This document shows, one piece after another, positions 9,120-16,684 of a DNA stretch of 46,852 nt. The stretch's first letter is position 1, and the number at the start of each line of letters is the position of its first letter. A program made the position numbers and the translations under genes. This stretch comes from Reyranella sp. GTDB lineage: Bacteria > Pseudomonadota > Alphaproteobacteria > Reyranellales > Reyranellaceae. The stretch is from positions 1-46,852 of the forward strand of contig JAIEOV010000102.1 of NCBI GenBank assembly GCA_019750135.1, written 5' to 3'. Below the pieces are notes generated by a model that worked only from the letters and a program-made list of their open reading frames with translations, was not told where the DNA came from and did not search any database.

Positions 9120-10340
9120 ATGAAGACGAACAGGCGTACTTTCGTTGGCGGCCTTTCTGCCGCTGCGATGCTTTCGGGTTCCCGATCAGCGTTCGCTCAA
9201 AAGAAGTATTCCGACGGCGCGACCGACAAGGAGATCAAGATCGGTCACACCAACCCCTATAGCGGGCCGGCGTCTTCCTACGGTGTCATCGGCAAGTGCA
9301 TTGAGGCTTACTGGAAGAGCGTCAATGACCGGGGCGGCATCAACGGCCGCCGAGTCAACTTCATCACATTGGACGACGGCTACAATCCATCCAAGACGGT
9401 GGAGTGCGTCCGCCAGCTGGTCGAGCAGGACAAGGTGCTGTGCACCTTCAACACGCTGGGCACGCCGACCAACACGGCGATCCACAAGTACATGAATCAG
9501 AAGAAGGTGCCGATGCTCTTCGTCGCCACCGGCGCGTCGAAGTGGGGCAAGCCCAAGGAGTTCCCCTGGACGATGGGCTATCAGCCCGACTATCACACCG
9601 AAGCCGTCATCTACGCCAAGCACATCCTGGCCAACGTCAAGGATCCCAAGATCGGGGTCCTCATGCAGAATGACGACTACGGCAAGGATTATTGGGAGGG
9701 TTTCCGGGAAGGCCTCGGCAAGGAAAGCGGTCGCGTCGTGAAGCACGTCACCTACGAGGTGACGGACCCCACGGTCGACAGCCAGACCATCCAGCTGAAG
9801 GACTCAGGCGCCAACGTTTTCTTCAACATCTCGATCCCGAAGTTCGCAGCCCAATCCATGCGCAAGGCGGCGGACATTGGCTGGAAGCCGGCGATCTACC
9901 TCAACAACGTGTCGGGTCAGGTGACGACGACTATGAAGCCGGCCGGATTCGAAAACGTGCAGGGCGTGGTCACCGCAGCCTGGCTCAAGGATCCCACCGA
10001 TCACCAGTGGGATAACGACGCGGAAATGAAGGCCTGGCGCGAGTGGATGGCCAAGTACATGCCCGGTGCGAACCTGGGCGACGTGAACTTCGTCTATGCC
10101 TGCTCGGTGTCCTACCTGATGGAGCAGACATTGAAGAAGTGCGGCGATGAGCTGACGCACGAGAACCTGATGAAGCAGGCGGCCAACCACCAGAAGCTCC
10201 GGGTGCCGGGCCTGCTGCCGGGCATCACCGTCTCGACCAGCCCAAGCGATTTCTACCCCGTGCAGGCTGTGCAATTGCAGCGCTTCAAGGGCGAGTCGTG
10301 GGAGCTGTTCGGCGAGATCATGCACGCAGAGAGCAGCTGA
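9120..10340 (+). CDS. Tat-exported ABC substrate-binding protein, tandem copy 1
   Basis: This 406-residue periplasmic binding protein belongs to the type 1 (Peripla_BP_6, LivJ/LivK-like) fold. The N-terminus NRRTFVGGLSAAAMLSG...AFAQ is a twin-arginine signal with cleavage after AFA, suggesting export in folded form. The mature protein begins KKYSDGATDKEIKIGHTNPYSGPAS. Two conserved loops likely touch the ligand: TFNTLGTPTNTAIHKY and VATGASKWGKPKEFPWTMG. An AGGGAGAA Shine-Dalgarno sequence lies just before the ATG. A strong intrinsic terminator follows. Copies 2-4 downstream are the same family and nearly the same length. The ligand is unknown; it presumably delivers to the upstream LivHMGF complex. 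Confidence 0.93.
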   Translation: MKTNRRTFVGGLSAAAMLSGSRSAFAQKKYSDGATDKEIKIGHTNPYSGPASSYGVIGKCIEAYWKSVNDRGGINGRRVNFITLDDGYNPSKTVECVRQLVEQDKVLCTFNTLGTPTNTAIHKYMNQKKVPMLFVATGASKWGKPKEFPWTMGYQPDYHTEAVIYAKHILANVKDPKIGVLMQNDDYGKDYWEGFREGLGKESGRVVKHVTYEVTDPTVDSQTIQLKDSGANVFFNISIPKFAAQSMRKAADIGWKPAIYLNNVSGQVTTTMKPAGFENVQGVVTAAWLKDPTDHQWDNDAEMKAWREWMAKYMPGANLGDVNFVYACSVSYLMEQTLKKCGDELTHENLMKQAANHQKLRVPGLLPGITVSTSPSDFYPVQAVQLQRFKGESWELFGEIMHAESS

Positions 10341-10364
10341 CGGTTGCAACATTCCCGTATCGCG

Positions 10365-10394
10365 GAAGGCCGCTTTGGAGCGGCCTTCTTTTTT
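10365..10394 (+). terminator. Intrinsic terminator after binding-protein copy 1
   Basis: A perfect 10-bp stem GAAGGCCGCT / AGCGGCCTTC with loop TTGG is followed by six T residues (10389-10394). It is a textbook rho-independent terminator, and its GGCCGC core recurs after the other three copies. Confidence 0.93.
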
Positions 10395-10444
10395 GCGTCA
10401 TTTCAAAAGAAACTCCGCGCCGCTTAACAGCAGGGAGGTTTTAA

Positions 10445-11665
10445 GTGGTTACGAGTAGGCGTGGTTTTGTGGGTGGTGCGTCGGCTTTGGCGTTGCTGTC
10501 CGGTTCGTCTGTAGCGTTCGCTCAGAAGAAGTATTCCGACGGTGCGACCGACACCGAGATCAAGCTGGGCCATACCGGTCCTTACAGCGGCCCGGCTTCG
10601 TCCTATGGCCAGATCGGCAAGACGATCGAGGCCTACTGGAAGAGCGTCAACGAGGCCGGCGGCATCAACGGCCGCAAGGTCAAGTTCATCACCCTCGACG
10701 ACGGCTACTCGCCGCCCAAGATGGTCGAGTTGGTGCGCCAGCTGGTCGAGCAGGAGAAGGTGCTGTGCACCTTCAACACGCTGGGCACGCCGACCAACAC
10801 GGCGATCCACAAGTACATGAATCAGAAGAAGGTGCCGATGCTCTACGTCGCCACCGGCGCGTCGAAGTGGGGCAAGCCCAAGGAGTTCCCGTGGACGATG
10901 GGCTTCCAGCCCGACTACCACACCGAGGGCGTGGTCTACGCCAAGCACATCCTGGCCAACGTCAAGGATCCGAAGATCGCCGTGCTCATGCAGAACGACG
11001 ACTACGGCAAGGACTACTACGAGGGCTTCAAGGAAGGCCTCGGCAAGGACGCGAACAAGATCGTCAAGCACGTGACTTTCGAGGTCACCGATCCGACGGT
11101 CGAGAGCCAGGTCATCCAGCTGAAGGACTCCGGCGCCAACGTCTTCTTCAACATCGCCACGCCCAAGGCGGCGGCGCAGGCGATCCGCAAGGCCGGCGAT
11201 CTCGGCTGGAAGCCGGCGCAGTACCTCAACAACGTGTCGGCCTCGGTCGGCTCGGTGATGAAGCCGGCCGGCTTCGAGAACAGCCAGGGCATCATCACGG
11301 CGCAGTACCTGATGGACCCGACCGACAAGCAGTGGGCCGACAACGCCGACATGAAGGGTTGGAGCGCCTGGATGGACAAGTGGATGCCGGGCGGCAACAA
11401 GGCCGACGCCAACCACGTGTTCGGCTACGCCGTCGCCATCCTGATGCACGAGACGCTGAAGAAGTGCGGTGACGATCTCACGCGCGACAACGTCATGAAG
11501 CAGGCGGCCAACTTCCAGAAGTACAAGCTGCCGATGCTGATTCCGGGAATCACCATCAACACCAGCCCGACCGACTACTATCCGATCCAGTCGGTGAAGC
11601 TCGCCAAGTTCTCGGGCGACACCTGGGAGCTGTTCGGCGACGTCATGTCGGCCGAGGGCGCCTGA
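10445..11665 (+). CDS. Tat-exported ABC substrate-binding protein, tandem copy 2
   Basis: This is the second 406-residue member of the array, with Tat signal SRRGFVGGASALALLSG...AFAQ. It starts with GTG, preceded by GGGAGG. It keeps the pocket loops TFNTLGTPTN and VATGASKWGKPKEFPW of copy 1. From 10746 to 10904 its DNA differs from copy 1 (9421-9579) at only 3 of 159 positions, while the 60 bases before that tract differ at 13. This suggests gene conversion or recent exchange between the copies. It is separated from copy 1 by a terminator, so it probably has its own promoter or is reached by read-through. Confidence 0.92.
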   Translation: MVTSRRGFVGGASALALLSGSSVAFAQKKYSDGATDTEIKLGHTGPYSGPASSYGQIGKTIEAYWKSVNEAGGINGRKVKFITLDDGYSPPKMVELVRQLVEQEKVLCTFNTLGTPTNTAIHKYMNQKKVPMLYVATGASKWGKPKEFPWTMGFQPDYHTEGVVYAKHILANVKDPKIAVLMQNDDYGKDYYEGFKEGLGKDANKIVKHVTFEVTDPTVESQVIQLKDSGANVFFNIATPKAAAQAIRKAGDLGWKPAQYLNNVSASVGSVMKPAGFENSQGIITAQYLMDPTDKQWADNADMKGWSAWMDKWMPGGNKADANHVFGYAVAILMHETLKKCGDDLTRDNVMKQAANFQKYKLPMLIPGITINTSPTDYYPIQSVKLAKFSGDTWELFGDVMSAEGA

Positions 11666-11746
11666 CCCTCCTTCGCGCCTGACGGCGCAACGGAGGGCAA
11701 GCCCTCAGGGGACTTGGCCTCCGAAGCTCCGTAGGAGCGAAGGAGG
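11666..11746. repeat. Palindromic repeat element, copy A
   Basis: The element begins right after the stop of binding-protein copy 2. Outer arms CCTCCTTCGC (11667-11676) and GCGAAGGAGG (11737-11746) are perfectly inverted. Inner arms CGGAGG (11691-11696) and CCTCCG (11718-11723) are nested within them. The same layout and much of the same sequence recur at 13090-13154. It resembles REP-type dispersed palindromes of GC-rich alphaproteobacteria. Confidence 0.7.
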
Positions 11747-11763
11747 CTGCGACATCTTGGTTG

Positions 11764-11792
11764 GAAGGCCGCCGAAGGGCGGCCTTCTTTTT
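11764..11792 (+). terminator. Intrinsic terminator after binding-protein copy 2
   Basis: A 10-bp stem GAAGGCCGCC / GGCGGCCTTC with loop GAAG is followed by five T residues. It is nearly the same hairpin as after copy 1. Confidence 0.9.
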
Positions 11793-11843
11793 CGCCTGGA
11801 TCTGGGCTTAGCTGCAGGCCCAATTCGCAGGGAGGAATAATAA

Positions 11844-13064
11844 GTGCGTACAAGCAGGCGTGGGTTCGTGGGGGGCGTATCGGCGCTGGCCCTGGCTTCG
11901 GGGTCGACTTCGGCGTTCGCTCAGAAGAAGTACGACGACGGGGTGACCGACACCGAGATCAAGATCGGCAACACCAACCCCTACAGCGGACCCGCGTCGG
12001 CCTATGCCGCGATCGCCAAGACGATCGACACCTACTTCAAGGCCGTGAACGACGCCGGCGGCATCAACGGCCGCAAGATCAAATTCATCTCGCTCGACGA
12101 CGGCTACAGCCCGCCCAAGACGGTGGAGATGGTCCGCCAGCTGGTCGAGCAGGACAAGATCTTCGCCCTGTTCCAGTCGCTCGGCACGCCGTGCAACACG
12201 GCGATCCACAAGTACATGAACCAGAAGAAGGTGCCGCAGCTCTACGTCGCCACCGGCGCATCGAAGTGGGGCGATCCCAAGAACTTCCCGTGGACCATGG
12301 GCTTCCAGCCCGACTACCACACCGAGGCGGTGATCTACGCCAAGCACATCCTGGCCAACGTCAAGGACGCCAAAGTCGGCGTGCTGCACCAGAACGACGA
12401 CTACGGCCGCGACTACCTCGGCGGCTTCAAGGAAGGCCTCGGCAAGGAGGCGGGCCGCATCGTGAAGGTGGTGACCTTCGAGGCCACCGATCCGACCGTC
12501 GACAGCCAGATCATCCAGCTCAAGGACTCCGGCGCCAACGTCTTCTTCAACGTCTCGGGCCCAAAGGCCGCTGCCCAGGGCATCCGCAAGGCCGCCGACA
12601 TCGACTGGAAGCCGGTGCACTACCTCAACAACGTGTCGGCCTCGGTCGCCGCGGTCATGAAGCCCGCGGGCTTCGACAATGCCCAGGGCATCATCACGGC
12701 GGCCTACCTGATGGACGCCACCGACAAGAACTGGGACGACAACGCCGAGATGAAGGAGTGGCGGTCCTGGATGGACAAGAACATGCCATCCGCCAACAAG
12801 GCCGACGCCAACCACATCTACGGCTATGCCGTGGCCGCCCTGATGACCGAGACCCTGAAGCGCTGCGGCAACGACATGACGCGCGCCAACCTCATGAAGC
12901 AGGCGGCGAGCTTCCAGAAGTACCGGGTGCCGCTCTTGCTGCCGGGCATCACCGTCAACACCAGCCCGACCGACTTCTATCCCATCCAGGCGGTCCAGCT
13001 TCAGCGCTTCAAGGGCGAGACCTGGGAGCTTTTCGGCGACGTCATGCACGCCGAGAGCACTTAA
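11844..13064 (+). CDS. Tat-exported ABC substrate-binding protein, tandem copy 3
   Basis: This 406-residue member has Tat signal SRRGFVGGVSALALASG...AFAQ and a GTG start after a GGGAGGAA Shine-Dalgarno sequence. It is the most divergent of the four in the presumed ligand loops. TFNTLGTPTN is replaced by LFQSLGTPCN, and GASKWGKPKEFPW by GASKWGDPKNFPW, while flanking sequence stays close to the other copies. A changed ligand range is the natural inference. The mature start also differs slightly (KKYDDGVTDTEIKIGNTNPYSG). It is followed by a palindromic repeat and a terminator. Confidence 0.92.
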   Translation: MRTSRRGFVGGVSALALASGSTSAFAQKKYDDGVTDTEIKIGNTNPYSGPASAYAAIAKTIDTYFKAVNDAGGINGRKIKFISLDDGYSPPKTVEMVRQLVEQDKIFALFQSLGTPCNTAIHKYMNQKKVPQLYVATGASKWGDPKNFPWTMGFQPDYHTEAVIYAKHILANVKDAKVGVLHQNDDYGRDYLGGFKEGLGKEAGRIVKVVTFEATDPTVDSQIIQLKDSGANVFFNVSGPKAAAQGIRKAADIDWKPVHYLNNVSASVAAVMKPAGFDNAQGIITAAYLMDATDKNWDDNAEMKEWRSWMDKNMPSANKADANHIYGYAVAALMTETLKRCGNDMTRANLMKQAASFQKYRVPLLLPGITVNTSPTDFYPIQAVQLQRFKGETWELFGDVMHAEST

Positions 13065-13089
13065 GCGCCTAAGCTTCGCGAGGATGTGA

Positions 13090-13154
13090 CCCTCCTTCTC
13101 TCCTGGCGGAGCTTCGGAGGGCAAGCCCGTCCTCCGAAGCCTTGGCGAAGGAGG
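13090..13154. repeat. Palindromic repeat element, copy B
   Basis: This second copy of the element lies at the same place relative to its gene, between stop codon and terminator. Outer arms CCTCCTTC (13091-13098) and GAAGGAGG (13147-13154) enclose a perfect inner pair, GCTTCGGAGG (13111-13120) and CCTCCGAAGC (13131-13140), with a 10-base loop. The shared core CGGAGGGCAAGCCC links it to copy A. Confidence 0.7.
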
Positions 13155-13158
13155 ATGA

Positions 13159-13184
13159 AAGGCCGCCGGTTTCGGCGGCCTTTT
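13159..13184 (+). terminator. Intrinsic terminator after binding-protein copy 3
   Basis: A 10-bp stem AAGGCCGCCG / CGGCGGCCTT with loop GTTT runs directly into TTTTCTTTT. It lies immediately after repeat copy B. Confidence 0.9.
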
Positions 13185-13306
13185 CTTTTGCCACTTCCGC
13201 GATGCAACATTGAAAAGTTGTATATCGCCCCGCGAGTTTTTTCCTTTCCCGCGCACGTATTTCGGGCAACTCTCGCACTGCAAACCATAAAACACAGGAG
13301 GACGCG

Positions 13307-14536
13307 TTGAGGACCAATAGGCGTAAGTTTCTAGGCGGCGTTTCCACGGCTGCCGTGTTGTCGGCGTCGGGCGTATCGTTCGCGCAAGGCGCGAAGAAGT
13401 ACTCGGATGGCGCCAGCGACACCGAGATCAAGATCGGCCACACCAATCCCTACAGCGGCCCGGCCTCGGCCTACGGCGTGATCGGCAAGACGATCCAGGC
13501 GTACTGGAAATACGTCAACGAGACGCAGGGCGGCGTGAACGGCCGCAAGATCAACTTCATCACCTACGACGACGGCTACAATCCCGCCAAGACGGTCGAA
13601 CTCGTTCGTCAGCTCGTCGAGCAGGACAAGGTGCTGTGCACCTTCAATACGCTCGGCACGCCGACCAACACGGCGATCCACAAGTACATGAATCAGAAGA
13701 AGGTCCCCATGCTGTTCGTCGCCACCGGCGCGTCGAAGTGGGGCAAGCCCAAGGAGTTCCCGTGGACGATGGGCTTCCAGCCCGACTACCACACCGAGGC
13801 AGTCATCTATGCCAAGCACATCCTGGCCAACATCAAGGATCCCAAGATCGCCGTGCTCATGCAGAACGACGACTACGGCAAGGATTACTGGGAAGGCTTC
13901 AAGGAGGGCATGGGCAAGGAAGCCAACCGCATCGTCAAGCACGTCACCTACGAGGTGACCGACCCGACGGTCGACAGCCAGGTGATCCAGCTCAAGGACT
14001 CCGGCGCCAACGTCTTCTTCAACATCTCGACGCCCAAGTTCGCTGCCCAGGCGATGCGCAAGGCGGCGGACATCTCCTGGAAGCCGGCGCAGTATCTCAA
14101 CAACGTGTCGAGCAGCGTCGCCTCGGTCATGAAACCGGCGGGTTTCGACAACGTGCAGGGCGTCCTGACGGCCGCCTACCTGATGGATCCCACCGACAAG
14201 CAATGGGACGGCAACGACGACATGAAGGCCTGGGTCGCCTGGATGAATAAGTACAACTCCGGCGCCAGCCTGTCGGACGCGTCCAACGTGTTCGCCTATT
14301 CGGTCGTCAGCCTGATGCACGAGACGCTGAAGAAGTGCGGTAACGACCTTACGCGCGAGAACCTCATGAGGCAGGCGGCCAACTTCCAGAAGTGGAAGTT
14401 GCCGATGGCCCTGCCGGGCATCACCGTCTCGACCAGCCCGACCGATTTCTATCCCATCCAGGCGGTGCAACTGCAGCGCTTCAAGGGCGAGAGCTGGGAG
14501 CTGTTCGGCGACGTCATGCACGCCGAGAGCACCTGA
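13307..14536 (+). CDS. Tat-exported ABC substrate-binding protein, tandem copy 4
   Basis: This last member (409 residues) has Tat signal NRRKFLGGVSTAAVLSA...SFAQ and starts with TTG behind an AGGAGG Shine-Dalgarno sequence. The ORF gives the family N-terminus only from this TTG. It carries small insertions relative to the others (QGAKKYSDG and NETQGGVNGRK). Pocket loops are of the copy 1/2 type (TFNTLGTPTN, VATGASKWGKPKEFPW). The 110-bp AT-richer gap upstream is the likeliest place for a private promoter. It ends in a strong terminator shared face-to-face with the EF-hand gene beyond. Confidence 0.92.
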   Translation: MRTNRRKFLGGVSTAAVLSASGVSFAQGAKKYSDGASDTEIKIGHTNPYSGPASAYGVIGKTIQAYWKYVNETQGGVNGRKINFITYDDGYNPAKTVELVRQLVEQDKVLCTFNTLGTPTNTAIHKYMNQKKVPMLFVATGASKWGKPKEFPWTMGFQPDYHTEAVIYAKHILANIKDPKIAVLMQNDDYGKDYWEGFKEGMGKEANRIVKHVTYEVTDPTVDSQVIQLKDSGANVFFNISTPKFAAQAMRKAADISWKPAQYLNNVSSSVASVMKPAGFDNVQGVLTAAYLMDPTDKQWDGNDDMKAWVAWMNKYNSGASLSDASNVFAYSVVSLMHETLKKCGNDLTRENLMRQAANFQKWKLPMALPGITVSTSPTDFYPIQAVQLQRFKGESWELFGDVMHAEST

Positions 14537-14556
14537 ACTCCAGGCACACCGAAAAC

Positions 14557-14589
14557 GAAAAGGCCGCCGCGAGGCGGCCTTTTCTTTTT
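14557..14589 (+). terminator. Intrinsic terminator after binding-protein copy 4
   Basis: A 12-bp stem GAAAAGGCCGCC / GGCGGCCTTTTC is closed by a GCGA (GNRA) tetraloop and followed by five T residues. The A-run on the left side lets it also act for the opposing EF-hand gene that ends at 14596. Confidence 0.93.
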
Positions 14590-14595
14590 CATCGA

Positions 14596-15066
14596 TCAGC
14601 GATTCCTCTGCAGTGCTTGCCGGCACTCCGCGGTGTCCGTGCGCCCATCCTTGTTCACGTCGCAGCGCGCGAAGTTGCGGTCGGCCTGGGTCATGAACTC
14701 CTCGAGGGTCACGACGCCATCCTTGTTGGCGTCGAGGCGCTGGAAGTAGGCTGACTGGCGCTCGACCTGGCGGTCGGAAGGCAGCACGCTGTTGCCGACC
14801 GCGGGCGTGCGCGCGAACAACTCGGCCTCGGTGAGCTTGCCGTCCTTGTTGGTGTCGAGCTGCTTGAAGCGTGCCTCCTGGCCCGCCTTCCATTCGGCGC
14901 GGTCGACGACGCCGTCCTTGTTGGTGTCGTAGCGCATGATGCCGGCATTGCCGCGCGATGGCCGATCGGTGGTGGTGGGCGCGGGCGCCGGCGTGTCGCC
15001 GGGAGCGGCAAGGGCAGGGGCGGCCAGGAGCAGAGCGGCGGCGGGGATGACCAGGAGTTTCAGCAT
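14596..15066 (-). CDS. Secreted EF-hand protein with four calcium-binding loops
   Basis: The 156-residue product has a Sec signal peptide (MLKLLVIPAAALLLAAPALA, cleavage after residue 20), a short Pro/Thr linker, and four EF-hand loops starting near residues 47, 71, 112 and 136. All have the DxNKDG core, for example DTNKDGKLTEAEL. The ATG at 15066 was chosen over the ORF start at 15108 because it puts the signal peptide at the N-terminus. Two Cys residues (near 135 and 148) could form a disulfide in the periplasm. It diverges from glutathione reductase. Its function beyond likely calcium binding is unknown. It is a smaller relative in design of the protein at 4178-5308. Confidence 0.83.
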   Translation of the reverse strand: MLKLLVIPAAALLLAAPALAAPGDTPAPAPTTTDRPSRGNAGIMRYDTNKDGVVDRAEWKAGQEARFKQLDTNKDGKLTEAELFARTPAVGNSVLPSDRQVERQSAYFQRLDANKDGVVTLEEFMTQADRNFARCDVNKDGRTDTAECRQALQRNR

Positions 15067-15203
15067 GGGAACATATCCTAAAAGTTGTATCAGGAGATGG
15101 TTACACACGCTCCATTTCCCTTACGGCGCCGTTTAAGCGCCGATATAGTCCGACCCACGACCGAATTTGGGCGGTGTTGTGGTTTTGTTCTCAAGGTATC
15201 CCC

Positions 15204-16589
15204 ATGGCCTATGACTACGACTTGTTCGTGATTGGCGCCGGTTCGGGCGGTGTGCGCGCGTCGCGCATCGCCGCCGGCCATGGCGCGCGCGTCGGCATCT
15301 GCGAGGATTTCCGCGTCGGCGGCACCTGCGTGATCCGCGGCTGCGTCCCCAAAAAGCTCCTGGTCTACGGCTCCAAGTTCACGCACGAGTTCGAGGACGC
15401 CGCGGCCTATGGCTGGACCTTGGCACCGCCCACGCACTCCTGGGCGACGCTGCGCGACAACGTCGCCAAGGAGGTCGACCGCCTGAATGGCGTCTACATC
15501 CGCCTGCTCGAGAACGCCGGGGTGAAGCTGCACATGGGGCGCGGCCGGCTGATGGACCGCCACACCATTGCGATCGGTGAGGAGACGGTCACCGCGGAGA
15601 AGATCCTGATCGCCACGGGCGGCGCGCCGGTGGTGCCGGAGATTCGCGGCCGGGAATTCGCCATCACCTCCAACGAGGCCTTCCACCTGCCCGAGTTGCC
15701 CAAGCGCGTCACCATCGTCGGCGGCGGCTACATCGCGGTCGAGTTCGCCGGCATCTTCAACGGGCTCGGCGCGCACGTCGATCTCGTGCTGCGCCGCGAT
15801 CGCGTGCTACGCGGCTTCGACGAGGAGTGCCGTACCGCCGTGCACGAGTCGCTGAAGGAAAGCGGCATCAAGATGCGCACCGAGATGCAGATCGAATGCA
15901 TCGAGTCGAAGGACGGCAAGGCGCCGTTCACGGTGAACACCCAGCTCGGCGGCATGTTCGAGACCGACCTCGTGATGTACGCCACCGGCCGCGAACCCAA
16001 CACCAGGGGCATTGGCCTCGAGAAGGCGGGCGTGCAGGTCGACAAGGCGGGTGCCATCGCGGTCGACGAGTGGTCCAAGACCACAGCCGACAATATCTGG
16101 GCGGTGGGCGACGTCACCGACCGCATCAACCTCACGCCGGTGGCGTTGATGGAGGGCCACTGCTTCGCCGACACGGAATTCGGAAAGAAGCCGCGCAAGG
16201 CCGACCATCGCGATGTGCCGTCGGCGGTATTCTGCCAGCCCGAGCTCGCCAACGTCGGCCTGACCGAGGAAGAGGCGAGGATGCGGCTCGGCGAGCTAAA
16301 GATCTTCACCTCGGCCTTCCGGCCGATGAAGTACACCGTGTCGGGTCGCCAGCAGCGAACCTTCATGAAGCTGATCGTCGAGGCCGCCACCGACAAGGTG
16401 GTGGGCGTGCACATGGTCGGCGACGATGCCGCCGAGCTGGTCCAGGGACTGGCGGTGGCCGTGAAGGCCGGCGCCACCAAGGCCCAGTTCGACGCCACCG
16501 TGGGCATCCATCCGACGGCCGGCGAGGAGTTCGTCACCATGCGAACGGCCCGTGTCGAGCCGGCCCCCAGCCGCAAGGCAGCCGAGTAG
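15204..16589 (+). CDS. gor: Glutathione-disulfide reductase
   Basis: This 461-residue FAD/NADPH flavoenzyme reduces glutathione disulfide in the cytosol. The FAD dinucleotide motif GAGSGG lies near residue 11. The redox-active pair is Cys42 and Cys47 in GGTCVIRGCVPKK. The NADPH motif is IVGGGYIAVEFAG. A second FAD contact, IWAVGDVTDRINLTPVA, follows, and the C-terminal catalytic GIHPTAGEEFVTM carries the His-Glu pair. GCVPKK rather than the lipoamide-dehydrogenase pattern supports glutathione reductase. The ATG at 15204 was preferred over an in-frame ATG ten codons earlier because the protein then begins MAYDYDLFVIGAG. Four more plus-strand genes follow, with a glutathione S-transferase at the end of the row. 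Confidence 0.93.
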   Translation: MAYDYDLFVIGAGSGGVRASRIAAGHGARVGICEDFRVGGTCVIRGCVPKKLLVYGSKFTHEFEDAAAYGWTLAPPTHSWATLRDNVAKEVDRLNGVYIRLLENAGVKLHMGRGRLMDRHTIAIGEETVTAEKILIATGGAPVVPEIRGREFAITSNEAFHLPELPKRVTIVGGGYIAVEFAGIFNGLGAHVDLVLRRDRVLRGFDEECRTAVHESLKESGIKMRTEMQIECIESKDGKAPFTVNTQLGGMFETDLVMYATGREPNTRGIGLEKAGVQVDKAGAIAVDEWSKTTADNIWAVGDVTDRINLTPVALMEGHCFADTEFGKKPRKADHRDVPSAVFCQPELANVGLTEEEARMRLGELKIFTSAFRPMKYTVSGRQQRTFMKLIVEAATDKVVGVHMVGDDAAELVQGLAVAVKAGATKAQFDATVGIHPTAGEEFVTMRTARVEPAPSRKAAE

Positions 16590-16684
16590 GGACCGCCCGG
16601 TCGCCCACTGGTCTTTTATCCACAGCGCGTATAGGTTCACCGGCCCCGGCGGCCATCGCGCCGGTGGTCTTAGGAGGAAAGAAA

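Noticed and set aside
13201..13226. TTGAAA and TATATC near 13210-13226 as a promoter for binding-protein copy 4
   Set aside because: The spacing between the two boxes is five bases, incompatible with a sigma-70 promoter; the gap may hold a promoter but this is not it.
11808..13295. Long antisense frames over the tandem binding-protein genes (up to 520 codons)
   Set aside because: They are His/Val/Asp/Arg-rich mirror frames typical of GC-rich genes, repeat over every copy because the genes are paralogous, and show no domain.
9120..14536. Repeated blocks at about 1.3-kb spacing, considered as a CRISPR-like or transposon repeat array
   Set aside because: The repeats are whole coding genes with signal peptides and terminators; there are no short direct repeats with unique spacers, no transposase and no terminal inverted repeats.
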